Notes under the pieces: generated by a model
What the model saw: the letters and a program-made list of their open reading frames with translations, nothing else
Databases searched by the model: none
Told to the model about the DNA's origin: nothing
Shown here: positions 33,125 to 41,017 of the stretch, in pieces
How positions within the stretch are numbered: the stretch's first letter is position 1
How the letters are laid out: every line of letters begins with the position of its first letter
Program-made: the position numbers and the translations under genes
Assembly: GCA_035507915.1 (NCBI GenBank)
Contig: DATJNS010000176.1
Span: forward strand, 1 to 63,016
Length of the DNA stretch: 63,016 bases
Reading direction: 5' to 3'
Source: JACQAI01 sp035507915
Lineage (GTDB): Bacteria > Pseudomonadota > Alphaproteobacteria > Elsterales > Elsteraceae

Positions 33125-34102
33125 TCAGTGCAGCCGCGGCGCGCGCAGGAACGACGCACGGTCGGCCGAGCGGACGCTGACGCCGACCGACTTGCCGTCG
33201 CGCACCACGGTGATGGGGATCTCGACGCCGGCGTCGCCGCGCGCCCAGATCCGGCGGAACAGCGATGCGAGATCGCGCACGCGCTCGCCGCCGACGTCCA
33301 TGATCAGGTCGCCGACCCGGAGATCGGCCTGCTCGGCCGGGCCGCCGCCCGCCAAGCCTGCGACCACCAGCTTGTCCTCGACCTCCGCGGCGTAGAAGCC
33401 GAGCCAGGGCCGCGGCGGCTTGCGCCGGCGCCCGAACTTGGTGAGGTCGTCGAGGATCGGCGGCAACAGGTCGATCGGCACGACCATGTTGCCGTCGCGG
33501 CCGTCCTCCTTGTCGGATCCGAAGCGCAGATAGAGCGAGCCGATGCCGGCGAGGCGTCCCTCGGGCGTGATCAACCCTGTGCCGCCCCAGTTGGGATGGG
33601 CAGGCGCGGTGAACAGCGCCTCGTCGAGCACATATTCCCAGTAGCCGGCGAACTCGCGCTTGGCGACGATCTCGGCCTGGAGCGCGCGGCGCAGGCCGCC
33701 GCTGCCGGCGACCACCACGCGATCATGCTCGCCGAGCGGACGCGCGCTGCCGATCTCGATGGGCCGTACATTGAGGCGACCGAGCGCCTGCACCAGTCCG
33801 AGCCCGGTCTCCTGATCGTAGCCGACGACGTGGGCCGGCGTGGCGCGGCCGTCGGCGGAGAACAGCCAAACTTCCTCGGCCTCGGTGATCAGGTACCCGA
33901 TTGTCAATACGAGGCCATCGGCGCCGATCACCACGCCGTTGCCGCTGCGGTCGGTTCCGAGCACCGATGCCGTGAACGCCTCTTCCGGAATCCGCGCATG
34001 GAGCGACAGCACAGCCGACAGCGTGCGCTCGAGATCGATGCCGAAGTCCTGGACTTTCGGCCGCGCGCGCGCCGGGATTTCCCAATCGACTGGCTCAGAC
34101 AT
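33125..34102 (-). CDS. HtrA/S1C-like protein with PDZ domain, catalytic triad lost
   Basis: This 325-residue protein has a trypsin-like S1C domain (about residues 25-215) and a C-terminal PDZ domain (about 235-315). Aligned by eye to DegP-type proteases, the catalytic His of TNNHV is replaced in LTIGYLI (Tyr), the Asp of RTDLAL is Gly in ETGLGL, and the Ser of GNSGGPL is Trp in HPNWGGTGL. All three catalytic residues are missing, so it is most likely a non-proteolytic binding or chaperone protein. There is no signal peptide, so it is probably cytoplasmic, unlike most HtrA proteins. It is transcribed alone, 104 bp upstream of the importer operon on the same strand. Confidence 0.85.
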   Translation of the reverse strand: MSEPVDWEIPARARPKVQDFGIDLERTLSAVLSLHARIPEEAFTASVLGTDRSGNGVVIGADGLVLTIGYLITEAEEVWLFSADGRATPAHVVGYDQETGLGLVQALGRLNVRPIEIGSARPLGEHDRVVVAGSGGLRRALQAEIVAKREFAGYWEYVLDEALFTAPAHPNWGGTGLITPEGRLAGIGSLYLRFGSDKEDGRDGNMVVPIDLLPPILDDLTKFGRRRKPPRPWLGFYAAEVEDKLVVAGLAGGGPAEQADLRVGDLIMDVGGERVRDLASLFRRIWARGDAGVEIPITVVRDGKSVGVSVRSADRASFLRAPRLH

Positions 34103-34191
34103 GGCGTCTCTCCGTCTCCCCGCAACAGATGCCTCAATCCGGCGGCGGAGTCCAACCCCCTTGTTGAATGGGGAAACCCCGCGGCATGCCG

Positions 34192-34219
34192 TTGACATTG
34201 CAAGCCGCTGCCATGCTAA
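34192..34219 (+). promoter_or_regulatory. Candidate promoter for the putative O-methyltransferase gene
   Basis: A perfect TTGACA -35 element at 34192-34197 is followed after 16 bp by TGCTAA, a weak -10. A purine-rich AAGGAGG follows at 34218-34224, just before an in-frame GTG at 34228. Confidence 0.4.
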
Positions 34220-34341
34220 GGAGGTCCGTGCCGCGGGGCCGGCTCCGCGCACGTCGGTTGGGCGGCATGCGTGCATCGCGCCGGTCGCGGAATCGGCGCC
34301 AAACCAATATCTTGCGGGTGTATTGGGCACGTCGCGACGCC

Positions 34342-35142
34342 ATGTTGAGCAGCATCTCCGATTACCCGGGTTACACCGAGTTCTGTCGCCGCGCGGCCGA
34401 GGACGACGGCTGTTTCGCGGGGTTCCGCGAGGATCCGGTCTACAGCGCGGTGGTGACCTCGCAGCTCCACTACCGGGGCCGGGACTATTTCGAGATGCTG
34501 GAGGCACGCGGCTTCGACCCGGGGTTCTTCGCCGCGGTCCGCGACCACGATCGCATCGGCGGCGCCACGCTCGCCTCATTCGGCGCGGCCGGCGACCTTG
34601 CGCCGCAGACCATGCGCTACGTCAAGGTGCTGAGCGATCTGGAGCAGCTGTTCGGCTCGCTCGACGGCGCCTCGATCATCGAGATCGGCGGCGGCTTCGG
34701 CGGTCAATGCGCCGTGATCGCCAAGCGGTTCGGTTTCGCGCGCTACACCATCGTCGATCTGCGCGAACCCTTGATGCTCGCCCGGCGCTACCTCGACGCG
34801 CTGGCGATCCCGAACGTCGCCTATGAGCTGCTCGAGGCGCTGCCGATCAACGCACGCTACGATCTCGTGATCAGCTGCTACGGCCTCAGCGAACTCGCCC
34901 GGCCGTTCCAGGTGATGCATCTGCAGCGCGTGCTCTTGCGCGCGCGCGCCGGCTATCTCCTGTGGAACAACGAGGGCATGAAGCCGCATCGCGACTGGCA
35001 GGAGGCGTTCCTCGGCGGCGAGATGATCTATTGCGACGAGCTTCTGCCGCTCTTGCCGGGCGCGCGGCTGGCCGACGAAAGCTGGCTCGCGCTCGAGGAT
35101 CGGCAGTTGGATGCGCGTTTGATCCTGTGGGGCACCCGCTAG
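34342..35142 (+). CDS. Putative sugar O-methyltransferase
   Basis: The 266-residue protein has the motif I segment GASIIEIGGGFGGQCAVIAKRF, the acidic strand YTIVDLREPLMLARRYLD and DLVISCYGLSELAR, matching the putative sugar O-methyltransferase family. The chosen start is ATG 34342, where similarity to that family seems to begin. A GTG at 34228 in frame, right after AAGGAGG, would add 38 very Arg-rich residues; the ribosome site there is only 3 bases from the codon. Its role in surface-sugar modification is inferred. The gene is isolated between minus-strand genes. Confidence 0.75.
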   Translation: MLSSISDYPGYTEFCRRAAEDDGCFAGFREDPVYSAVVTSQLHYRGRDYFEMLEARGFDPGFFAAVRDHDRIGGATLASFGAAGDLAPQTMRYVKVLSDLEQLFGSLDGASIIEIGGGFGGQCAVIAKRFGFARYTIVDLREPLMLARRYLDALAIPNVAYELLEALPINARYDLVISCYGLSELARPFQVMHLQRVLLRARAGYLLWNNEGMKPHRDWQEAFLGGEMIYCDELLPLLPGARLADESWLALEDRQLDARLILWGTR

Positions 35143-35154
35143 CGCGCGGCAGGC

Positions 35155-35778
35155 TCAATCGAGGTCGGCGGCCTTGGCGATGCCGACGCCGGCATCCTTC
35201 ATGAGCGCCATCGCCTGCGCCAGCGAGCCGTCGAGGTCGATCGCGCGGCAGGCGTCCTCGATCACGATCGCGGCGAAGCCGGCCGCCGCGGCGTCGAGCG
35301 CCGAGTAGGCGACGCAGTAATCGGTCGCGAGACCCGCGAGGTAGAGCCGCGTGACGCCGCGTTCGCGCAGATAGGCGCTCAGCCCGGTCATGGTCGTGCG
35401 GTCGTTCTCGCGGAATGCCGAGTAGGAGTCGATCGCGCGCCGGAAGCCCTTGCGCAGGATCAGCTCGGCTTGGGGCAGCGCCAGCGCCGCGTGGAACTGG
35501 GCACCGCGGCTCCCCTGCACGCAGTGATCGGGCCACAGCGTTTGCGCGCCGTAAGCAAGCTCGATCGTCTCGAACGGGCGGCGTCCCGGATGCTGGGACG
35601 CGAAGGACGCATGATCGGCCGGATGCCAGTCCTGGGTCAGCGCGACGTGGGCGAAGCGCGAGCCGAGTGCGTTGATCACCGGCACGACGCCGTCGCCTTC
35701 GGGTACCGCGAGCGCGCCGCCCGGACAGAAATCGTTCTGCACGTCCACCACGAGGAGCAGGTCTCGGTCATCCGGCAT
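35155..35778 (-). CDS. pncA: Nicotinamidase (isochorismatase-like hydrolase)
   Basis: This 207-residue enzyme has the full nicotinamidase set: catalytic Asp in LLLVVDVQNDFCPGG (D12), metal ligands in TQDWHPADHASF, the catalytic Lys in ILRKGF and the Cys nucleophile in GLATDYCVAYSALDA. It converts nicotinamide to nicotinate for NAD recycling, and would activate pyrazinamide. It is the last gene of a four-gene operon, 10 bp after the NUDIX gene. NUDIX plus nicotinamidase suggests NAD-related salvage. Confidence 0.93.
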   Translation of the reverse strand: MPDDRDLLLVVDVQNDFCPGGALAVPEGDGVVPVINALGSRFAHVALTQDWHPADHASFASQHPGRRPFETIELAYGAQTLWPDHCVQGSRGAQFHAALALPQAELILRKGFRRAIDSYSAFRENDRTTMTGLSAYLRERGVTRLYLAGLATDYCVAYSALDAAAAGFAAIVIEDACRAIDLDGSLAQAMALMKDAGVGIAKAADLD

Positions 35779-35788
35779 GGCGGCCTCG

Positions 35789-36436
35789 CTAGTCGAACTC
35801 GGTCGGCAGCTCGGGGTGCCGCTGGTGCGCGAACATGCGCCCAATCATCCATTCGGTGACGCGACCGACCGAAAGCTCAGGGATCGCGTCCTCGGCGAAG
35901 AACGCGACCTCCGTCGTCTCCGTGCCGGGCTGGGCCGAGCCCCCGGTCAGCGTGCAGACGAAGTGCAGGGAATAGATCGTGAAGGGAAACGGGCGGGTGA
36001 CATGGCGTCGCCGGTCCCAAACCCCGACCAGCTTGGTCGCCCGTGCGGTGAAGCCCGACTCCTCGTTGATCTCGCGCTCGACACACTGCGCCGCGCTCTG
36101 ATTGACATCCGCCCATCCGCCCGGCAACGACCAGCGGCCGTCGTCGCGCTCGCGCACCAGCAGGATGCGATCGTCGCGGAAGACCGCGCCCCGGACGCCG
36201 ACCTTCGGTGTCGCGTAGCCGCTGTCCTGGCGGAACAGCTCGAGGAGACGCGGCGTCGGCTCGCCCGATCCGGCCGCCAGCATGGCGGTCGCGATCGTGC
36301 GGACCTCTTCGTAGCGATGCAGGTCGAAGGGATCGCGCGCAAAATGCAGGCCGGTCTGGGCCAAAGCCTGCAGGGCGCGCGCCCAGGTGAGCCAGGCGGG
36401 CTCCGATGCGGTGTGCGGGTCGGACGCGTCCGACAT
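35789..36436 (-). CDS. NUDIX hydrolase with N-terminal Nudix_hydro_N domain
   Basis: This 215-residue protein has an N-terminal helical domain (about residues 10-65: ALQALAQTGLHFARDPFDLHRYEEV) typical of the Nudix_hydro_N subfamily. The NUDIX box follows: SLPGGWADVNQS and REINEESGF. The first Glu of the consensus GX5E is Gln here, but the metal-binding REXXEEXG part is intact. Related enzymes act on ADP-ribose, ADP-glucose or similar. It sits 8 bp after the allantoinase-like gene and 10 bp before nicotinamidase in one operon. Confidence 0.88.
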   Translation of the reverse strand: MSDASDPHTASEPAWLTWARALQALAQTGLHFARDPFDLHRYEEVRTIATAMLAAGSGEPTPRLLELFRQDSGYATPKVGVRGAVFRDDRILLVRERDDGRWSLPGGWADVNQSAAQCVEREINEESGFTARATKLVGVWDRRRHVTRPFPFTIYSLHFVCTLTGGSAQPGTETTEVAFFAEDAIPELSVGRVTEWMIGRMFAHQRHPELPTEFD

Positions 36437-36444
36437 GAGCGGAC

Positions 36445-37863
36445 TCAGAAGCGCGGCGAGCGGACCATCTCGGCGCTCGTCCAGTCGGGGTTGCGCGGCG
36501 CCGGCGCCGGCATCCGCGGCTCGACCGGTCGGCCCCAGCCGGGCGTGCCGACCAGGGCGCCGTCGCGCGCCACCAGCCGGCCGCGCACCAGGGTGGCGAC
36601 CGGCAGGCCGCGGATCGGCCGGCCCTCGAACGGCGTGATCTTGCTCTTGGAGTGCAGCGCCTCGGCGCGCACCCGGCCCTCGCGCGCGAGGTCGACGATC
36701 GCGATGTCGGCGTCGGAGCCGACCTGCAACGCCCCCTTGCGCGGGAACAGGCCCCACGCCTTGGCGGGATTCATCGCCGTCAGGCGGACGTAGTGCGCGA
36801 GCTCGAGGCGCCCGGCGGCGACCTCGGTCAGCATCAGGGGCACCGCGGTCTCGACCCCGGGAAAGCCGCAGCAGCACTGCCAGACGTTGGGATCGGTCTT
36901 CTCAGCGGGCGTGTGCGGCGCATGGTCGGTCGCCAGCATGTCGACGACGCCGTCGCGCAGCGCCTGCCACAAGGGCTCGGCGTGGCCGGGCTCGCGGATC
37001 GGCGGATTGACACGCATGACGTTGCCGAGACGCGCCATGTCGCGGCTGTCGAGCAGCAGGTATTGCGGGCAGGTCTCGACCGTCACGTCGACGCCGCGCG
37101 CCTTGGCCTGGCGCACGATGTCGAGCGCGTCCTTCGAGCTCTTGTGGGCGATGTGCAGGCGCGCGCCGGTCCACTCGGCGAAGTGGATGGCGCGGCTCAC
37201 CGCCTCGATCTCGCAGATTGCCGGCCGCGCCGCCAGATGGGCGAGCGGATCGGTGCGCCCGGCGCGCTCGAGCTGGCCTTGGCGGCGCGCCATGATCGAC
37301 GGGTTCTCGGCATGCACCACGATGCGCTTGCCCAGGCGTGCGATGATCTCGAACGCCTCGAGCATGGCGCCGTCGCTGGGCGCCGGCAGGTCGCCGAACG
37401 TGTTGCCCATGAAGCACTTGAAGCCGACCACGCCGGCCGCCGCGAGCGCCTCGAGCTTGTCGAGATTGTGCTCGTCGAGCAGGCCGTAGATGCCGTAGTC
37501 GACGTGCGCCTGGCGACGCGCGGCCTCCTGCTTGAGCTCGAGGGCGACGAGATCGGCGGTCGGCGGGTGCGTGTTCGGCATCTCGAGCACGGTGGTGACG
37601 CCGCCGACCGCGGCGGCCGCCGTGCCGGTGCCCCAGTCCTCCTTGTACTCGTAGCCCGGCTCGCGGAAGTGCACGTGGCTGTCGATGATGCCGGGCAGCA
37701 GGTGGCAACCGGCGGCGTCGAGCGTATCGGCGGCCGGCGGCATCAGGTCGTCGGCGCCGAGCGCCGCGATCGTGCCGTCGCGGATCGCCAGGCTGGCGGC
37801 CACCACGCCATCGGGCGTGACGATGCGGCCGTTGCGGATCACGAGATCGACCGGCTTGGCCAT
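36445..37863 (-). CDS. Allantoinase/dihydroorotase-family amidohydrolase
   Basis: This 472-residue enzyme has the binuclear metal site of the family: IDSHVHFREPG (His63 and His65), carboxylated Lys in VGFKCFMG, His in IVVHAE, His in LHIAHKSS, and Asp in MLATDHAPHT. The segment PGYEYKEDWGTGTAAAAVGGVTT is more like allantoinase and hydantoinase than PyrC, and size supports this. It opens a cyclic amide ring, possibly allantoin in purine breakdown. Neighbours are an SDR upstream (10 bp) and the NUDIX and nicotinamidase genes downstream. The nearby nucleoside-type importer would fit a purine theme. Confidence 0.88.
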   Translation of the reverse strand: MAKPVDLVIRNGRIVTPDGVVAASLAIRDGTIAALGADDLMPPAADTLDAAGCHLLPGIIDSHVHFREPGYEYKEDWGTGTAAAAVGGVTTVLEMPNTHPPTADLVALELKQEAARRQAHVDYGIYGLLDEHNLDKLEALAAAGVVGFKCFMGNTFGDLPAPSDGAMLEAFEIIARLGKRIVVHAENPSIMARRQGQLERAGRTDPLAHLAARPAICEIEAVSRAIHFAEWTGARLHIAHKSSKDALDIVRQAKARGVDVTVETCPQYLLLDSRDMARLGNVMRVNPPIREPGHAEPLWQALRDGVVDMLATDHAPHTPAEKTDPNVWQCCCGFPGVETAVPLMLTEVAAGRLELAHYVRLTAMNPAKAWGLFPRKGALQVGSDADIAIVDLAREGRVRAEALHSKSKITPFEGRPIRGLPVATLVRGRLVARDGALVGTPGWGRPVEPRMPAPAPRNPDWTSAEMVRSPRF

Positions 37864-37873
37864 CGGATGCTCC

Positions 37874-38656
37874 CTACATCGCCCAGCCGGCGTCGACCGC
37901 GAGATCCTGGCCGGTGATGTTGCGCGCCCGATCGCTGGCGAAGAACCATACCGCGTTGGCGACGTCCTCGTCGGTGCTGATGCGCCGGAGCGCGTACTGG
38001 CTTTCCCACTCGCGGCGCACGTCGGCTTCGCTCTTGCCGAGGCGCTGCGCCCGCTCGCGGCACACGCGCTCGAAGCGCGGGCCGTCGATCATGCCGGGCG
38101 CCACCGTGTTGACGTTGATGTTGTAGGGCCCGACCTCGAGCGCGACGCTCTTGGTGAGGCCGCGCAGCCCCCATTTCGACGCGCTGTAGGCGCTGCGCAG
38201 CGCCTGGCCGCGCAAGCCGAACGTACCGCCGATGTTGACGATCTTGCCGGTCCGCCGGCGCATCATCACGGGCAGCACGTAGCGGATGGTCAGAAAGCAG
38301 CCGAGCAGGTTGACGTCGATGATGTCGGCGAACGCGTCCGGCGCGATCTCCCAGGACGGGGTCTCGAGCGGACCGGTGCCGCCCGCGATGTTGACCAGGA
38401 TGTCGATGCGGTCATCGAAGCGCGCGCGGGCGGTCTCGACCATCGCGGCGACCTCGGGCGCCTGGGTGACGTCGCAGCGCACCGCTTCGGCCCGGCGCCC
38501 GAGCGCCCGCGCCGCCGCCGCGACCGGCTCGATGGCGTCGACGTCGCGCCCCGCGAGCACGAGATCGGCGCCCTCGCGCGCCAGCATCGCGGTGATCGCC
38601 GCGCCCATGCCCTTGGCGGGGCCGGTGACCACCGCGATCTTGCCGGCGAATTCCAT
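37874..38656 (-). CDS. Short-chain dehydrogenase/reductase
   Basis: This 260-residue protein has the cofactor motif VVTGPAKGMGAAI, the NVNLLG-like segment DVNLLGCFLTIR, the Ser before the active site in VNIGGTFGL (here Gly-rich, so the catalytic Ser is not obvious) and YSASKWGLRGL (Tyr-x-x-x-Lys). The start ATG at 38656 has GAGGAG ten bases upstream; an in-frame ATG at 38686 is the alternative. It is the first gene of the operon with the amidohydrolase, NUDIX and nicotinamidase genes. The substrate is unknown. The missing clear Ser makes activity less certain. Confidence 0.88.
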   Translation of the reverse strand: MEFAGKIAVVTGPAKGMGAAITAMLAREGADLVLAGRDVDAIEPVAAAARALGRRAEAVRCDVTQAPEVAAMVETARARFDDRIDILVNIAGGTGPLETPSWEIAPDAFADIIDVNLLGCFLTIRYVLPVMMRRRTGKIVNIGGTFGLRGQALRSAYSASKWGLRGLTKSVALEVGPYNINVNTVAPGMIDGPRFERVCRERAQRLGKSEADVRREWESQYALRRISTDEDVANAVWFFASDRARNITGQDLAVDAGWAM

Positions 38657-38823
38657 GCTGCCCGTCTCCTCGTCCCGGGGCGCCATGCATTGTGGGGGCC
38701 ACTAGCCGTGGGGGGCCAGGACTTCCTGTCCGACCGGCCAGACTCCGGATCCTCCCGTCGTTGGCGGCGCCGACCCGGCTACCCTTGTCAACGGCCGCGG
38801 TTGCCGGCAGCCTCTTTGGGGAC

Positions 38824-39003
38824 ATGAGTAACGATGTCATCGATCTGGAGCTCCGGAGGCTGTCGGACGGTGCGCTGCTGGCCGCACTCGACGACACCCG
38901 TCTGGTGCTCGCCGATTGCCTCGGTGACGAGGAGCGCGCGGTCGAGCGCGCATTGGCCGAACGCCTGATCGACGAGTTGGAGCGCCGCCAGCAGGGCCGG
39001 TAA
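38824..39003 (+). CDS. Small hypothetical protein, charged helical
   Basis: This 59-residue protein (MSNDVIDLELRRLSDGALLA...) is rich in Leu, Ala, Asp, Glu and Arg and should be mostly helical; one cysteine is present. GGGGAC lies just before the ATG. It is not recognised. It sits 95 bp upstream of the second GNAT-like gene on the same strand and might share its transcript. Coding status rests on the reading frame and ribosome site only. Confidence 0.45.
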   Translation: MSNDVIDLELRRLSDGALLAALDDTRLVLADCLGDEERAVERALAERLIDELERRQQGR

Positions 39004-39033
39004 CGGGTGCCCGGCGGACCGCCATGTCGGTCG

Positions 39034-39076
39034 ATTAAATTTTTAATTATCCTGGCCGGCGAGGTCCTAAAGGACC
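39034..39076 (+). promoter_or_regulatory. AT-rich palindrome and leader hairpin before the second protein A gene
   Basis: ATTAAATTTTTAAT (39034-39047) is an inverted repeat in an otherwise GC-rich region and may be promoter or operator. GGTCCTaaAGGACC (39063-39076) can form a 6-bp hairpin about 10 bases before the AGGAG ribosome site (39086-39090). Neither matches the palindromes at the first copy. Confidence 0.45.
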
Positions 39077-39097
39077 CGATCTGCCAGGAGAGCATCC

Positions 39098-39847
39098 GTG
39101 AAACATTTCCCGAAGCTCGGCCCCGCCGACCACCAAGTCGTCCAAGCCTGCTTGGACGAGATTGCGCACGTTTTCCTGTCGCTGGGGTTGGAGGTCGAAT
39201 TCAGCACTCAAATGAACGGGTGGGTTGAGACAATCCGAACCGCCCCGAAGCGAGGCGTTGTGAACCCGACGTTTGACCCTCGGCACAGCGACCTGTCGCC
39301 AGCCAACGCATTCTGGGTGCGACTATCGGAGGGACCGGACGACCGCACCGTCGCGTGCATCGCAAATCGCGTGTTTGAGACGGACGATTACCGCGATCTC
39401 TTGCGCACGCAGCGTCTGTGGTACAGCCGCGGCCCACGCCGTCTGGTCGACCTCGTCCTGCCATCCGACATGCCGGTGATCTCTGGTCGTGTCGGCCACC
39501 ATGGCGGCCTGTGGATTCATCCCGATTGGCGCAAGCACGGTTTGTCCGGATATCTCACCAAGCTCATGCGCTGCGCGTCGCTGCGCCAGTTCGAGGTCGA
39601 TTGGCATTGCGGGAGCGTATTCGCCGTCATCGCCGAGAAAGGCCTCCCGACGGCCCCCGAGACTGGTTACGGCTATCCGCACATGGCGCTGGCGATCGAC
39701 GGCTGGTTTCCCGTCACGGATCGTGACGAGCGTGTCTATCTGCCGTGGATCTCGCGTCCCGAGATGCTCGATCAGCTAGGCCGGGAGGTCGAACGGCTCG
39801 TACAGCACCGCGACCAGGAGGCGCTCCGTTTTGCCGTCGCTCCCTGA
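39098..39847 (+). CDS. GNAT-like acyltransferase, protein A' of an overlapping pair (copy 2)
   Basis: This 249-residue paralogue of the protein at 9652-10446 shares most of its residues by eye, including NPTFDP, VACIANR, ETDDYRDLLRTQRLWYSRGPRR, GRVGHHGGLW, PDWRKHGLSGYL (GNAT motif A-like, R145-S150), VDWHCGSVFAVIAEKGLPT, GYGYPHMALAIDGW and YLPWISRPEML. The start is GTG 39098 with AGGAG seven bases upstream. Its last 72 bp overlap the convergent PAS gene, in the same arrangement as copy 1. An acyl-CoA-dependent role is inferred from the motif only. Confidence 0.7.
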   Translation: MKHFPKLGPADHQVVQACLDEIAHVFLSLGLEVEFSTQMNGWVETIRTAPKRGVVNPTFDPRHSDLSPANAFWVRLSEGPDDRTVACIANRVFETDDYRDLLRTQRLWYSRGPRRLVDLVLPSDMPVISGRVGHHGGLWIHPDWRKHGLSGYLTKLMRCASLRQFEVDWHCGSVFAVIAEKGLPTAPETGYGYPHMALAIDGWFPVTDRDERVYLPWISRPEMLDQLGREVERLVQHRDQEALRFAVAP

Positions 39848-40369
39848 GAACGGCAGGATGAGGCGCTGATAGCTGCGCCGGGAAAAGTTGATCGATGCCC
39901 GAACGCGTTGTAGCCGTGGCCACGCCGTCATCTTGACGGTCAGGTAATCGTTGGCCACGGCGTCGCGATATTGCGGCACGGGGTAGTCGCCGACTTTGGT
40001 CCCGGCGAAGTTCTTGCCGCTATCGAGGGTGACGTTCGAACCGAAGATTCGGAAGGTGAACTCGTTCGGGTCGTCGGCGCTGACGTCGACGACATGGGCG
40101 TAGCCCATCAGGTTGCAGTCGTGCAGAACGATCGGATCGATTGCCTTGCGCGGCGGCATGATCCCGGTTTCGCGCTTGATCGCGAGCCAGTACCCATAGA
40201 GCCGCCCCAAGGGAGACGCGTCCCCGAGGGCCGCCTCCGGATCGAGTGTCGTGCGGTCAATCCAATCCGCTGGGCGCACCGGGAAAACCTTGGGTCGACC
40301 GGGGAAGGCAATGATTGCCATCGGACTCGAGCAATTCCTCGCGCCCATCTTCCGTGAAATCGAATGCAT
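39776..40369 (-). CDS. PAS (PAS_5/DUF1457) protein B' of an overlapping pair (copy 2), no RHH domain
   Basis: This 197-residue protein is a paralogue of the C-terminal part of the protein at 10387-11181. Shared elements are LYGYW, HVVDVSADDPNEFTFRIFG, NFAGTKVGDYP, WPRLQRVRASI and RRSYQRLILPFSGSDGK with LLVAVLY. The N-terminal ribbon-helix-helix domain of copy 1 is absent, so this would be a stand-alone sensor. ATG 40369 is used; ATG 40321 is possible. It overlaps the GNAT-like gene by 72 bp tail to tail. It also lies 62 bp downstream of the sulfite-reductase/siroheme genes on the same strand, so it may be read from that operon. Confidence 0.72.
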   Translation of the reverse strand: MHSISRKMGARNCSSPMAIIAFPGRPKVFPVRPADWIDRTTLDPEAALGDASPLGRLYGYWLAIKRETGIMPPRKAIDPIVLHDCNLMGYAHVVDVSADDPNEFTFRIFGSNVTLDSGKNFAGTKVGDYPVPQYRDAVANDYLTVKMTAWPRLQRVRASINFSRRSYQRLILPFSGSDGKTERLLVAVLYEPFDLPA

Positions 40370-40431
40370 TGTCGAGGTATTGATGGGTGTATGGTCCTAG
40401 GCTCCCGTCGTGGAGAAGGCGACCGCCTGCG

Positions 40432-41007
40432 TCAGGCGGCGTCGCGCCCCGAGAGCCAACCGTGCCTCTCGATCAGGCCTCGGGTGAACTCGCTGACCTC
40501 TCGCGGCGTATGGCCGGCTGCGCGCCAGGCGCGGCGTCGTTGCGCCAGCACGCGGATGCGCTCGCCCCAGCGCGCGTCGACGATCGTCTCCAGCCATTGG
40601 CGCAGCAGCCGCGCCAGGCCGGGCGCCTGGCCCCCGGTCGAGATCGCCACCGTGAGGTCGCCGCGCCGGACGATCGCCGGCACGTGCACGTCGCACAGCG
40701 CGGTTTGATCCTCGACATTGACCAGCATGCCGGCGGCGCGCGCGGTCGCGGCAAGCGGTGCCGCGAGCGGCTGGGGCAGATCGGCGATGAAGAGCACCGC
40801 GATGCCAGCGAGCTCGGCGGCTTGCGGCAGCCGGCGTGTCAGGCGCGCGCCCGCCACGCGCTCGAGCGCCGGCTCCGGCGCATCGGCGAACACGGCAACG
40901 CGCCGCGCGCCGGCATCGTCGAGCAGCGCGAGGCGCCGGATCGCGCCGGCGCCGCGGCCGACGACGGCGACCGACAGCCGCGTGACGTCGAGCGCTAACG
41001 GGAGCAT
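40432..41007 (-). CDS. Precorrin-2 dehydrogenase/sirohydrochlorin ferrochelatase-like protein (CysG N-terminal type)
   Basis: This 191-residue protein matches the Met8/CysG-N family: nucleotide-binding start VAVVGRGAGAIRRLALLDDAGA, the VNVEDQTALCDVHVPAIVRRGDLTVAISTGG segment and a helical C-terminal part. It oxidises precorrin-2 and inserts iron to make sirohaem, the cofactor of the sulfite reductase encoded 10 bp upstream. The usual N-terminal GGGxVA motif is altered to GRGAGA. It has no uroporphyrinogen methyltransferase half, so CobA must be elsewhere. Confidence 0.9.
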   Translation of the reverse strand: MLPLALDVTRLSVAVVGRGAGAIRRLALLDDAGARRVAVFADAPEPALERVAGARLTRRLPQAAELAGIAVLFIADLPQPLAAPLAATARAAGMLVNVEDQTALCDVHVPAIVRRGDLTVAISTGGQAPGLARLLRQWLETIVDARWGERIRVLAQRRRAWRAAGHTPREVSEFTRGLIERHGWLSGRDAA

Positions 41008-41017
41008 CGCCGGTGGA

